From Rhea pennata (lineage: Eukaryota; Chordata; Aves; Rheiformes; Rheidae): a DNA stretch of 64,000 bases. The stretch spans positions 36,465,823-36,529,822 of the forward strand of contig NC_084664.1 of the NCBI RefSeq assembly GCF_028389875.1, written 5' to 3'. Positions 37,198 to 64,000 of this stretch are shown here, piece by piece. The notes below the pieces were generated by a model, which was not told the origin of the DNA, made no database searches, and was given only the letters and a program-made list of their open reading frames with translations. How positions within the stretch are numbered: the stretch's first letter is position 1; every line of letters starts with the position of its first letter. Both the position numbers and the translations under genes were made by a program.

Positions 37198-37513
37198 TCA
37201 GGGCGCCCCAGGACGCGGCCACCCCCAGCACTAGGCCCCACGGTGACCTTCGTGCTGCGGCCCCGGGCTCTCCCGCCTCGCTCCAAGGAAGCGGGCAGCG
37301 GGCGGGCGCCCCGGGGGTTCGGGCCCGGGCCCTGCCCTCGCCCAACCCAGCACCTAACGGTCCCGCCAGGGCACGGCGGCGGCCCGAGGCCGGGACTCGC
37401 TCGCTCGCTCGCTGGCGGTTCCCCGCCGCCGCCGCCCGCCCGCACCTGCGTGCCCGGCCGCCCCGCTCGCGCTGCGCCCACGGCGGCGACCACACGCCCA
37501 GCAGCTCCCTCAC

Positions 37514-37560
37514 CGTCCCGCAGTCTGAGCCCAAGGACACGCCGTACCCCGCCCTATGTA
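37514..37560 (-). other. CYCS: Probable CYCS noncoding exon 1 (5' edge approximate)
   Basis: On the minus strand, GCGGGACG|GTGAGGG forms a good splice donor with GT at 37513-37512. The preceding bases (around GGCGTGTCCTTGGGCTC) resemble the start of mammalian CYCS exon 1, and the segment lies in the CpG island. Splicing to the acceptor at 36376 would remove an intron of about 1.1 kb. The transcription start, placed near 37545-37560, is inferred. Confidence 0.5.
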
Positions 37561-37681
37561 AGCCGGTGTCGCTGCAACCAAGCCACGCCGGCCTCGGCCC
37601 GCCCCCCCCCGCCAGCGCGGCAGCCAGTCAAGGGCCGCCCTGGAGACCTCTGGTTGGCTCTCGCGCCCGCCCGCCAAGATA

Positions 37682-37689
37682 GACGTCAC
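37682..37689 (-). promoter_or_regulatory. CRE-like element (TGACGTC core)
   Basis: The + strand reads GACGTCAC, giving TGACGTC on the gene strand, about 130 bp upstream of the inferred CYCS start. It is a plausible CREB/ATF site. Confidence 0.45.
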
Positions 37690-37829
37690 GGCGCTGGAGG
37701 CTAGCGGGGTAGGTAGCGGCGAGCGGAGCCGGACTGTCTACTCCTCTCCCCTCCTCCTTGCGGAATGGCGTCACACGTAGCGCCGGTGCGTGAGGAACGT
37801 CAGAGAGCACGAGCGCGGGGCGGGTCGCG

Positions 37830-37841
37830 TGCGCGTGCGCA
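37830..37841 (-). promoter_or_regulatory. NRF-1 binding site, perfect consensus
   Basis: The minus strand reads TGCGCACGCGCA, an exact match to YGCGCAYGCGCR. It lies roughly 280 bp upstream of the inferred CYCS start. NRF-1 drives nuclear genes for respiration and was originally defined on the rat cytochrome c promoter. Confidence 0.75.
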
Positions 37842-37946
37842 CATCGGAACGCGAAGTAGGGGTAGCGGGGCGCCCCGAGGAGGCCGCGACCTTAGCGGGC
37901 GGCTCGGGAGGCCGCGAGGCGGTGAGGTGGGCGGGGCCTGGCCCCG

Positions 37947-37954
37947 TGACGTCG
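37947..37954 (+). promoter_or_regulatory. CRE-like element (TGACGTCG)
   Basis: One base differs from the palindromic CRE TGACGTCA. It sits beside a GC box (GGGCGGGGCC, 37929-37938). CREB/ATF input on CYCS promoters is known in mammals; here it is inferred. Confidence 0.5.
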
Positions 37955-38065
37955 CGGGGAGAGCCCCACCCCTCCCCCCGCGCGGTTCCAACGGCCGTTG
38001 CCGCCCGTTGCTTCTGGGGGTTTCAACTTGTGGTACTTGCGGAGGATGAAGAGAAGGTCACCATG

Positions 38066-41000
38066 AGTGCGGAGTGCGGGCGGGTTTCTTTTTTAAGTCA
38101 AGGGGAGCAAGGTGCTAAGCCCCTTCTTCAAGGCTGCTGGATTTAAAGGAATTATTTAAGAGAAGCTGGAGAATAAAGTGATAGAAATAGCACAGTTAGC
38201 AAAAGGATGCTAAAATCCTACAAACTTGATAAAAAGAGCATTATTGAAGGTGCCACCCTAAAGAACTGAAGAGGAATCAAAAGCACACCTGGATCTTAGA
38301 TATCATGTATGATACTAAAATGTTTCAGTTTTGAAAAAATTGAGAGCATTATTTAAAGTGCCACCTTAAGGAAAGAGGAAGGTACCCCAGACATCTTCCC
38401 AGAAAGTTAGACAATGTTGTGTGGCTTGAAAAAAAAATTACCGATACCAATAAATTACAGATGTTTAAAACAGGATTTAAATATTGAATTTCAGATGCAA
38501 CCATCATCTGCTTTCTGTCCTTGACAATGAAGAGCTCTTAAAAGAAAAAGTCTAGTGTAATAATGTCCAGTGGTCAAAAGGTAGGTCAGTCACACAAAGT
38601 GAATTGTTTAACTATGGATACTAAAAAATAACAGTATTTCTCAGAACGGAGAATTGCCTGGAAGTGTCTGGTATTTGAACAAAAGTAACATCTCTTTTGC
38701 ATGCGCTTATGCTATGCTGAAACTGACCTGTGATCATGCACAGAACTAGATGACTTGTTACTGCCTTGGAGCAGTGCCAATATGAAGAAGAAAGGATTAA
38801 GGACAGAGCAAAACACAGCAAGATTCAGAGAGTAATACAGTTTATTCACTGCTTATGTCTGCAGCGTCAAACAGATGTGTTTATCTAGTTATTGACACTT
38901 CATCACTAGGTATATACATAGTACAATACTAAGCTATAATAGTTACCCTATATAGATTGTAATCTTGACTATAAACTTACTATAATAAACTAACTTGCTT
39001 ATAATATGTAACTAAATTCATACACTTTATGGTGAGCTAGGTAATGTATGTACAATTGAACCACCATAAACAGACATCTTGACTTCTGCTTCTCCCAGAC
39101 TCAAGTCATGCCAGACTCCCAGAATTATGAGTTTGACTGAAGAGATGTCTGTTTAAAAATTAAATATATATTCTGTTTCTATTATTCAATATTGGATTTT
39201 GAACATTCATAATGAACTTGACTTTGTTTTTAGACTTTTTACCATGATTGTACGGGCTGTAGGCTGTAATTTTTTTAACAAGGGTTGAGTGTCTAACTTT
39301 ATGAAACTTAATATCACAAGACTTACTATAAAACCCTTGGTTTTTTTTATCTTTAAAAGAGGAATGAGCTGAAAGCACCTTTTAAGCTGCTTTAAGAACT
39401 GACAGTAATTCTTAAGCTTGTTTAAGCATTTGATTGGACTGATGCAAGCTTCTCTGAGCACTCAGTGTGGACTGAAGCCCACTGACATTCTTTCAGAAGT
39501 TCCTCCTTTCTCATCTTCACAGAACACAGACTTCAATTATTTGTAACTCATTTCTAGTATGTTTTGCATTCTAAGCAAGGGTGTATTCCTGCTGAGCATT
39601 ACATGTTGAGCTTTACAGATAATCCTTCTGATGCATGTGCAGAGATATTTTAGCAATGTTGTTTTTGTTTTTCTGGAGAAGTTGTTTTTGAAAGTTGTGC
39701 CTGAATTCAAGAGAGTTGAATGGATTTTTGATAAACCTTTAAAATAAAAAAAAATATGCTCTCAGGGAACAATTAGATCTGTGAGACTTTCAGACATAAA
39801 GGTGAATATGCTAAAGATCATACTGTAAAATGAACAGAGGCAGTCTCTTCTCTGTATCATACCTGACCATTCAGACATCTACTTTATGAGTGACTGGCTC
39901 TGGTTTTGATGTAGTACCATTCTACACAGGTGTAAATGATACAGAGTATTCATGGGGGTGCATAACTTTTGTATTGCTTAGTAGAAGCTGATATTCTGCC
40001 TAACATGTACTGGTTTAGAAAATGTGTTTTCACCAGTAAGAGTGGGTATCTCAAATAGAGAAGACTTGACTTAATTCATTTGATTCTATTGGGGGTTACA
40101 TAAGCCTGAATCTGGAGCAATGCAATGGTGAGTATTGTTCTATGAGTGAAGCTGAGAAAGTGCTGGAAGGGGGGTTGTTTGTGGTGCTCAGTGTTTTACT
40201 TTTTGAAACCTTCTTCAATAGGACAGATTAGTAGTGAAATTTTACCCTTCTCTGCTAAATGTAGCTGAAGTGTATTACTAATTAAAACAGAAAAATAGCC
40301 AAACAGTTAAGAAGTACTCTTCAGGTAAAAGAAGAAAGATGGCCTTGTGGGACTAGTTTGATACTTGGGAGAACATGGTTTATTACTCAGTTTGGTGAGA
40401 AAGTTCTTGTTTGGTCTTTGGCAAATACCTCAGAACCTATTCCTCTTACAAAAATCATAAGGATTTGGAGGCTTGAGTGCCTTGGCCTTTTTTTCATCCT
40501 ATCACTGTTTGGAAATGGACCAAGCCTGAACTGCTGCTTGTTAGCAACTAACTATTCAGCATTGTTGGATCAGTGATTTGGTCTGCATCTATAGTGCTGT
40601 CAGCTGGTTTTAAGATATTGCCATACCCTGAGTCATAAATATTACTGAGTCATAGACCAGTACTGACAAATTTACATTATTAGCATTTCTGAATGATACT
40701 GACACTGACTCTGTGTGTTCAGAGAACCACATGTTTTTCTTTGGTTTTGAAATTATATAGGAGGAAGGAGTAGCTCTCCATGTTTTTTCCAGTCAAGTTG
40801 AGCTAAGCATAAACCCAATGCTTTGAGGACCACTTTTCAGCAGTGCAAGGGTGAAAGGAAGATACTGATTGTGTTATGTTTGTTATTTCTTTTAGTGGGT
40901 TTTTGGACAGAGTAAAGGAAGCTGTTCAGCTGTACTTCAAAGAGGTAAGGAACAAAGATGGAAGACATATTAGACTGAAGAGGGATGAAAATGCTTGGTG

Positions 41001-41937
41001 TCTCTCAAATCTTTACTGCCTGCTGTGTTTTGCACAGTTTAAGTTGGAGAAGGTAAATGTGCTACTCTTTGGAACAGCTGGAAAGACAGAGTCTCTGAGA
41101 TACTGCAGTTGATAAGCGTCACAATATATTAGGCACCTTGTTAAGACAAAGCTAAATTTGTCCGTAATCTATACTTTTGTGTAGCATTTTTTATCAAACA
41201 AGCCCTTGTTGGGTTTTAAGCCCTGTTTACAGTCATGTCATGTGGCAGTGTATTTATGCTTTCTGCATTTGTCTGTGCTTTTTTTTTTAATAAATGACGA
41301 GCTATATCAAACTGAATATCTGGATTACATTCAATGCATATTTGTCATTAGTGGAAAGACAAAAGCTATTGTCAAATTAAAAAGAATTGTATTGTCACAT
41401 GTCTGTGCCTTGAAGATCACATGGTTGGGAGTGTGATATAGAAATATTTTCTGCTCCTTAAGGTGCAGTGTGACAGTCGAAGAATTTGATCCTTGCAGAG
41501 GAAGGAGGACCTTAGAGTTCTTCCTGTATCTACTGTTCCTGTGGCTTTGTAGGGTGAGTGTGGAGGCAGCTGTCTGGAACTATGGGAGAAAAGGGGTATG
41601 CTAGTATGAGAGGTTTCAGGAGGACAGAGGCTGAAAATTGATGGGTCAGGTTGTTGTTCTCAGCTCCAGTTAGGCAGAAGGTGAGGCAACACTGCATATC
41701 ACTACAGTAAACTATTAGAAAAATGAGTGGGTCAAATACAACTGAATCTTAACATTTAAAGTGGGACATTGCACATTTCTGACCTCAGAGCAGCAAACAG
41801 ATAGCACATGTAAAGAGACACCAGTGAGTCCAGGCAGAGTGCAAAGTATAGTGGGCAGCTGGAAGACTGCCAAAATATTTGATAGCTGAAACATTTGCGC
41901 AACATTATAATGCTATGATTTACTGAGTGATAAATTT
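38066..41937. other. Intergenic, + side of the CpG island
   Basis: AT-rich with no recognised gene. It contains the exon-like segment at 40896-40944. Confidence 0.55.
40896..40944 (+). other. Exon-like segment on the + strand, no known product
   Basis: Forty-nine bases are bounded by a good acceptor (TTGTTATTTCTTTTAG) and a strong donor (AAAGAG|GTAAGG). One frame is open through it (GFLDRVKEAVQLYFKE), but I do not recognise that peptide. It could be an exon of a divergent transcript starting in the CpG island, or a chance pair of splice sites. Confidence 0.25.
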
Positions 41938-42784
41938 CATAGAAACACAGAACCACCGATGTTGGACAGAACTTCAGGAGATTGTCTAGTCCAACCTCAA
42001 AGTAGAGTCAGCTAGAGCAGGCTGCCCAGGATCGTGTCCATTTGGATTTAGAATATGGAGATTCCATAACTTCTCTGGGAAACCTATTCTAGTGTTCCAC
42101 CATCATTACAGTAAAACAAAGCTTTTCCTTATGTTCAGATGGAATTTTGTATGTTTCAGTTTGTGCCTGTTGCCTCTTTCCTTTCACTGGGCGCCACTGA
42201 GAAAAGTCTAGCTCTGTTTCCTTTATTCCCTCCCATCACATACTGATACACATGGATAAAATGCCCTCTGAGCTTTCTGTTCTCCAGATTAAAAAGTCCC
42301 AGCTCTCTCAGCCTCTCCTGGTATGAGAGACGCTCCAGTCCTTTAATCATCTCTTTGGCCCCTTGCTCGACTCACTCCAGTACATCCATATGTTGTGCTG
42401 GGGAGCCAAGGACTGGACACAACACTGCAGGTGTGACCTCACCAGTGCTGAGTAGAGAGGAAGAATCACCTCACTTGACCTACTGGCAACACTGTCTAAT
42501 GTAGCCTAGGAGAGGCTTGGTCTTCTTTGCCACAAGAGCCTATTACTGGTTCATGTTCAGCTTGTTCACAAGGACCCCCAGGGGCTTTTCTGCAAAGCTA
42601 TTTTCTAGCCAGTCATCCCCAGCCTGTATGGGTACATGGGGTTATTTTTCCTCAGGTACAGGAGTTTTCACTTTCCTTTGCTGAACTTCATGAGGTTTTC
42701 CTCTTTTTGTGAGCTTCCCATTTCTATAGCCTGTTAAGGTCACTCTGGCAGTGCAACCATTTGGTGTGTCAAATTTATCGATGA
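41938..42784 (-). mobile_element. CR1 LINE, 5'-truncated, old and diverged
   Basis: It has the same orientation and landmarks as the 12.5-kb copy but many substitutions: TCATAGAAACACAGAA tail, GTCTAGTCCAACCTC, a degenerate GDLINVYQY-like stretch (12 residues around HFIHVYQYVMGG) and CTGGGGAGCCAAGGACTGGAC. It extends further 5' than the younger copy. Its reading frame is broken repeatedly. Confidence 0.93.
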
Positions 42785-45700
42785 TTTTTACAGGTATGAA
42801 AATATCAAAGTATTTTTGTCCATTCTTTTATGCTAGAAATTTGTATCATGTGGATGCAGACTTCTTTTATAGTTATTTAGTTTATGGTGAAGTGTCCCCA
42901 AGGCTGGTGTAGGTAGAGGTTTCTGTAGGATTCCCAACAGCTGACCTGTAAGGTGCTGAGTAGATTAAGTAGACCTGGTATTCAGTGTCACTATTCTTCG
43001 ACTTGACACTCATGTTGATAGTCCTTATTGTGTCCTCTAAGCAGAAGAGGCTTTGTCATAATAGCTCAGAACCACGAGAACTTCTTGATAAGGTCTGTTA
43101 TGTTGCCCCATGCTCATAACTGGAGCTGTTTTTCTTTGTTCAGAAACTGGACTGGCCTGCCCAAGTATCTGTTTTAGTAGACTGAGAAGTTTAGAGATCT
43201 GTAGACTCATAGAAGAATATATGAGGTTGGAGATCTTAGTATAAGATGCACAGAAGTGCACAGCTGCTCTGTAATCGGTTCTTAGTTCTAGGCTTGTAAC
43301 ACAGCAGTGGCATCTAGTCAGCATGAGTGTAGAGAAGTAGTGAGTATAAAACATAGATGCATAAAATCAGGTAATTTACAGTGAAGCCTGGGATAGCAGG
43401 GGTAGACTTTCAGATGCAAGAGTTGTCTCAGGATGGGACTGCATCAACATCTGTTTTACCATTTGAAAACTGATTCAGAATCTCTGTAAATCCATTCTTG
43501 TAGTGTTAGTAGGCTAAAAAGATAGATGATTCAAAGCTATTTTTTTTAAAAATGAACATTTTTGGATGTAAGGAAAAAAAGCTACTTAAGTTACCTCACA
43601 AATACTTTCAAATTTCAAAGGTACAGGACCTATCAATTTATCAGAAATTTATTTTTTCTTAAATATATAATTTTCTTGCTTTCAAGGTTTTGGAAGAAGC
43701 TTAAAAATGAAAATTAAGGGCTCAGGAATTGAAAGACAAATAAAAGGTAAATCAGCATTTTAAGCTTCGTAATTTTAAAATTAATCTCATGTTATTATGG
43801 AGTCTGGCTCAGTCTATTGGAAAGCTTGAGATAATAGAAGTATAATGAATGTCCTTGAGCATTATCCAAGAGTCCAATTCCACTAATTTCCATTGCCCCC
43901 AGGTTTGTTCATAGGTGTCAAGTGACTGGTGAAATCTACCACATTTTCCACTTAATTTTTAGTAGTCTTTCTTTCTAATGAATCCAGCTGTTACAAGGAT
44001 TTCAAGCCATGTCCTGTTCAGAGAGGATGACAATTGCCTGCACTGACAGTACATAGCTTTTGTGTATCTGTTGCAGCCAAAGATTATTGTCTTGTCATGT
44101 ACGTGATCAGCTGGGACTTTATCTTTTAAATAATCCAAGCTATAGAGTAATAAGTGCTTCTGTAGCAGCTTAAGTGTCAAATTGCTCTCCAAAGCGTCAA
44201 CTTAGCCTTGAGAAAAGCTCCAAATTAAGATTCCTTTTATAACAAGATTTCTATCATTGAGTCTCCTTATGTAATGATGATATGCTAATCTAATGTAATC
44301 TACTAAAGCCTATGCAGTTCTGGTATTTAAGTAGGTGAGACAGCAGGACCTTTCTTAAAATAAGAGCATTAGAATGGGCCTGTGATTCAGTTGAGAGTCA
44401 TTAAAAAATAAAGCCAGAGTTATCTCAGAATTTTCTAAGGAGAAACCGCTGATAATGTGTACAAATAAGGCCATAATCTGGCGTATTTTGCTCTGTTCTC
44501 CTGCAGAAAGGAAACTAGTGGAATGGGAGGCTTACCGCTTGTAAGTGTATTCATAGTTCTCTGCAGAACTATGGTGGTTCTGTATACAGCAGCAGAAAGA
44601 TCTTTTGAATGTGAAGTCTGGCCATGCGAATAGATAACAGGTTCACGATTCAAGGATCTGCAGACAATCTTCTTGATTGAGAGGGCAGCACATAGCCACA
44701 TACAGTAGCACCCCATGGGATGTTTTCATCAGTGGAGAGTTGGGATTCCTCTGTGAAGAGATCTTCCAGTATTTTTGCTACCTATTGAACTAAGTTTTTG
44801 AGACATTTGTAACCAAGTAATCGTCTGAATAGTAGCTTTAGAAACAGGTTTTAATATCTCAGCTGTATTGTCTGCTCATTTTGCAATACACCTCTAGGAA
44901 TATGTCAAGTATTATATCAGAATTATATCAGAATATATTAGTGATCCAGTGCTGTTTCTCACAGTGGCGATACTGGATGCCTCATAGACTCAAAACACTG
45001 CCCATGATGAGCTTATATCTTAAAGCATGATGTCATAGCACTGAGAACATTTTTCCTGACTACTAGGATTGCAGATTTTTTTCTTATGCTCCTAGGATTT
45101 GTCTCTAATTCTTTTAAAATGTTACTAAGTTTTCTGTCTTAATTGTGTCCCAAACAGAATATTAAACAGGTGAATTAAAGTGTACTTTCTGAGCTCCTTG
45201 AGCTCCTTGTTTTGATCTGATTAATTTGACCAAACAAAACATCCTAGAGCTCTTCGGAGCTTTTCATTATGGAATTTAGAGACAGGGGACATGAAAGATT
45301 GACAGGACTTTTATGTGGTAAATATGCTTGTTGCAAAATTGTAGGGTCTTTTTCATTGTTGTTGTTAAAGGTCAAACTCAATCTTTATATATCTTTCTTC
45401 AAGTGTGTCCAGTTACCTGATTTTAATATTTGTTGTTCTCTTCTAGACTTTTTTTTACCTATAATTTGTTGCTTAGGAAATGTGCTGAAGGAACAAAATG
45501 CAGGGTACATAAGGCTTGATAATAATTCTATCTTCCCTGCAGCTTAATATCTCTTCTAAATAGTGCTGTAGATTGAGCGGAAGTCTATACTTACTTTGAA
45601 ATCTTTCCTTCAGGAGGTAACAACTAGTTTAAAACCTATTTGTGGCTGAGTTGCCTTAAACTGTTCTTGCAGTATGTCCTTTCATACCTGACTTTTAAAT

Positions 45701-47660
45701 CTCGTCTGCCATTGTGTTCAGTTATTTTTATACTGCATCTGGATAATCTCCTGTACTCTTCTCATATCTTAATGAATGCCTTAATAGCCCCTGTTTTAAG
45801 AACCAAAAGTCTGATTGTTTCTGAGATGTGTTTTTAGGTGGGATATGAGGTTGAGTATCCTCCCCTAAAGGGACATGAGCTCTCTGACTCCCGTTACATT
45901 ATTCTCTTGGTAGATGCTGGCCCCTTTATACTCTGAATGCAGAAAACTGTGCACTGCTGGGGCACTGTCTCCTGACTGGCCTTCTGAAGATCTCACGTGT
46001 AAATAATCAGTTGTTTATATTTCAGCCATGATTCTTTGCTGATACCTCTTACAAGAAAGGAAAATACAATGGATAATGCATACCTGGAAGCATGGTTCTG
46101 TTTGAGTCATCTGTGCACTGTGAATATGATCCTGGCAGTCTGCTGAACTGTAGAGATTTACTAGGAAGGAAAGGGAAAATGTGTGCTATTTTAGTGAGAC
46201 AACTTAGAAGACCTACAGTGAAGAAAGTTTCAGTGAAAAACACAGTGGTATTTTGCTCCCTTTTCAGGTCCTTTCTGGGAAACAGCTGAAGAAGCTCTCA
46301 TTCAAGTAACCAGCTAAAAAAGAATAAATAGCCATTTGATGTTTCCATCTCTCTAATCTCTATTTAGCTCCTAGCTTCTTAAGATATTAATTGAACCGAT
46401 AGTAGTTGTGTTGGTGAATTTTAAGTAGCACCAATATTAATCTCTTAGCACACTGAAAATAGCAATTTAAGCTTATTCTTTTTGTCCTTTGTGCAAAGCC
46501 ATTGTTAATCCACGAGATGGCTTTCCACTGGAGTTTCCTTAATGGCTTTCTTGTCTTCGAAGGGCTTTGCAAACAAGATTTACTATTTTTAAAAGTATTG
46601 TATTTGGTGATTTGTTTTCTGTTCACACTACACAGGAATCCTATACAGTTTAGGAAGCACAACACAGCAGCAGAACTGTCCTGTCCTTATCTCTGAGTTT
46701 TCTTAACTGTTTTTGTAACCACCAAATTAATTCCTACTGCTCATCCTTAGCTACTATACTGGCACTTGCAGCCCTCTCAGGCTAACTGCTAATAACAAAT
46801 TGCATGTTTTCTATAGCTTACCGGCTTCATTCTAGAGTTCTTTAAAGTCCTAAAGGGAATACTGAAACCCATCCTGCCTAAACCAGGTTTTATTGCAATT
46901 TAATACAGTCTCCATTGACTCTCCAGGTCTTTTAAACATTCCTGGATCTTAGAAAATGATTAGAAAAATGAAGAGTTGAAAACATAAGCCAGAATAGGTC
47001 CCACATAGGAATACAGGTCTGAGAAGGACCTGGTGAGTGTAGGAGTATGGAGGCTTTGGGAATGTGCTGTGCACACACAAAGAGACTCCACAGTTCACAT
47101 GCATCACATCTGTTTCTAGGTGTGCAGTGGTGTTGATGTGATTGGCTTTAGACTCCCTCCAGGCTAGCAGAGGGTCCTTTTTTTTTTTTTTTTTTTTTTT
47201 ACCAGGAAGCATAGAGGTGCCTGTGAGGGCATGCAAAGGAAATTCTTGAATCACTGACTCTAATTCTTGCCTAACTGTGTCATAATTCCTTTCATAAACT
47301 AGTCAGGTCCAGTCTTAAGCAGTCTTGTTTTTTGATCCTCAACTTTTATACTGAATATTAAATCTCCTTGCTGCGACTATCAGAAATCTTCTGATTTCCA
47401 GCCTAAGTTTATTCCCATTAGTCTACAGAGCTTATTCTTGAACTGTTTTGGCACTTAATGAACTAGCTCCTTCATTAACCAGTGTTTATCCCACTGATGA
47501 GTTTCTCAGAAAAAAATCATGTTTCCACAGCCTGTAGGCTCACCAGGATAAGGTGTTCTTGTCCTCTCTTTTCAAATAGGCTGCACATATCCTGGGCCAC
47601 CCTAGCTGCTCTTCTCTTTACCTGCTGCTGTTTGAATTTATCTTTGTTCTCCAGGAAAGG
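42785..47660. other. Intergenic between the old CR1 and the 3' end of C7orf31
   Basis: No gene or repeat family recognised except the poly-T run at 47178-47200. Confidence 0.55.
47178..47200 (+). repeat. Poly-T run of 23
   Basis: Homopolymer (poly-A on the minus strand) about 500 bp downstream of the C7orf31 stop. No retroposon body or target duplication is visible. Confidence 0.9.
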
Positions 47661-47685
47661 ACATATAAGTTGTATTGAAGTACTT

Positions 47686-47691
47686 TTTATT
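47686..47691 (-). terminator. AATAAA poly(A) signal of C7orf31/SPMIP4
   Basis: A canonical AATAAA lies on the minus strand 34 nt past the stop codon, which would give a 3' UTR of only about 50-60 nt. A more distal site cannot be excluded. Confidence 0.55.
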
Positions 47692-47724
47692 TGTTACTCT
47701 GTTCTTCAAGACTGAAGGAATGTG

Positions 47725-63201
<15,477 letters not shown>

Positions 63202-64000
63202 CTGTGCAAAGAGAAAAGCATAATTATGGAAAGCATATGCTAAATACACTTATAATAAGCAAAAAATTGTAATAAGAGGTGTGCTTTTCTCTTGATTTCT
63301 CAGATAACCCTTAATATCAAAATTCATAGATACTACTAATGTGGAAATCTACTCTCAGATTCAAAACCTAAGGGCTGGATTTTGATAAGTACTGAGCACA
63401 CATTCCTGAATCCAAAGTTTCTGAGAACACTGAGCATTTCCACCTTTGAAAGACCAGCCCTTTCAGGCCCTGACCGTGCACCTCTAACACTCAGCAGAAG
63501 CTCTAGGAATGCCTTGAATGAGTGCAGGTTCCAGGATCCAATCCTATCAGAAGTTGAGTTATTCCTGTATTATGGGAAACACTTTCAGCTCCTTTTGATG
63601 TGAAAGGACTCCTGGAATACAACCACACTGAATGATGCTTGTCACTGTAAAGACTCTGGTGTCAAGACAGCACCATACTTGTCTTAGAGTTAAAACAAAG
63701 GAAACAAAGTAGTTAATTTGGGGCATCAGGGAAAAACAAATGAGAGAGCAAATGGAAGTGCCAAAATGAAGGAAATGCAGCTAGAAAAATCAGCCATACT
63801 CAGTAAGATTTCCCTGGCATTAGAAATAGCCTTGATTCTCACCTTGCCCTGCTAAAGCTGAACAGACTCAAAAGGATGAATCAAGAGTCTGTTGCTAAGA
63901 GGAATGGGTGGATTTAACTGCATGGCTGAAGAACAGATGGAGACTGCAAGAAAAGGAGGGAAATGATGAAGAATCAGAAGGCATGAGTTTGCATTTTATG
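63202..64000 (-). other. Start of the next C7orf31/SPMIP4 intron
   Basis: No further coding exon of the gene is visible before the right edge. The expected N-terminal segment is not encoded here. Confidence 0.6.

Larger units (their letters stand above)
36985..38065. promoter_or_regulatory. CpG island, probable bidirectional CYCS promoter
   Basis: GC content and CpG density rise abruptly here against an AT-rich background, the only such block in the window. It covers the inferred CYCS exon 1 and the 5' part of intron 1, then extends about 500 bp upstream of CYCS. It contains GC-box-like elements, CRE-type TGACGTC cores near 37682-37689 and 37947-37954, and an exact NRF-1 consensus at 37830-37841. 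NRF-1 and CREB sites are established regulators of rodent and human CYCS promoters. Long ORFs within it are a GC side effect. Confidence 0.88.

Noticed and set aside
36858-37704. ORFs of 203-249 codons on both strands in the CpG island
   Set aside because: High GC removes stop codons. The peptides are Arg/Pro/Gly/Ala-rich without domains and conflict with the CYCS first-exon/intron structure.

Overview
This window is vertebrate nuclear DNA, almost certainly from a bird. The evidence is two truncated CR1 LINEs ending in the avian-type octamer tail (TCATAGAA on the + strand), an AT-rich noncoding background, one sharp CpG island, spliced genes with GT-AG introns, and a cytochrome c protein of avian/reptilian type. 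I cannot name the species.

Only two protein-coding genes are supported, both on the minus strand. CYCS (somatic cytochrome c) is complete: two coding exons at 36200-36368 and 35867-36015 give 105 residues, with a noncoding first exon probably ending at 37514 inside the CpG island. The second gene is the orthologue of human C7orf31 (SPMIP4, sperm microtubule inner protein 4). Its last seven coding exons lie between 63201 and 47725 and join in one continuous frame of 485 residues. The N-terminal exons lie beyond the right edge. The order and shared orientation match human 7p15.3 (OSBPL3 - CYCS - C7orf31 - NPVF, all on one strand), so OSBPL3 is expected to the left. I found none of its coding exons here.

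Layout: 1-35 kb is intergenic, with ancient L3/CR1-like relics (3.0 and 30.0 kb), a young CR1 fragment (12.5-13.25 kb), a possible LTR (6.5-7.1 kb), a 64-bp alternating YR tract (15.9 kb), a 131-bp pure purine tract (22.85 kb) and several long poly-A runs. CYCS with its 3' UTR is at about 34.8-37.55 kb. The CpG island at 37.0-38.07 kb carries a perfect NRF-1 site, CRE-type elements and a strong G-quadruplex motif. From 38 to 47.7 kb the DNA is intergenic, with an old CR1 (41.9-42.8 kb) and one exon-like segment on the + strand (40.9 kb) that could belong to a divergent transcript. C7orf31/SPMIP4 with its introns fills 47.7 kb to the right edge.

The two genes have unrelated roles: mitochondrial electron transfer and apoptosis for CYCS, and the sperm axoneme for C7orf31. 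They are linked only by conserved synteny. I did not find a new biological system. The best leads are the CpG-island promoter architecture and the possible divergent transcript.
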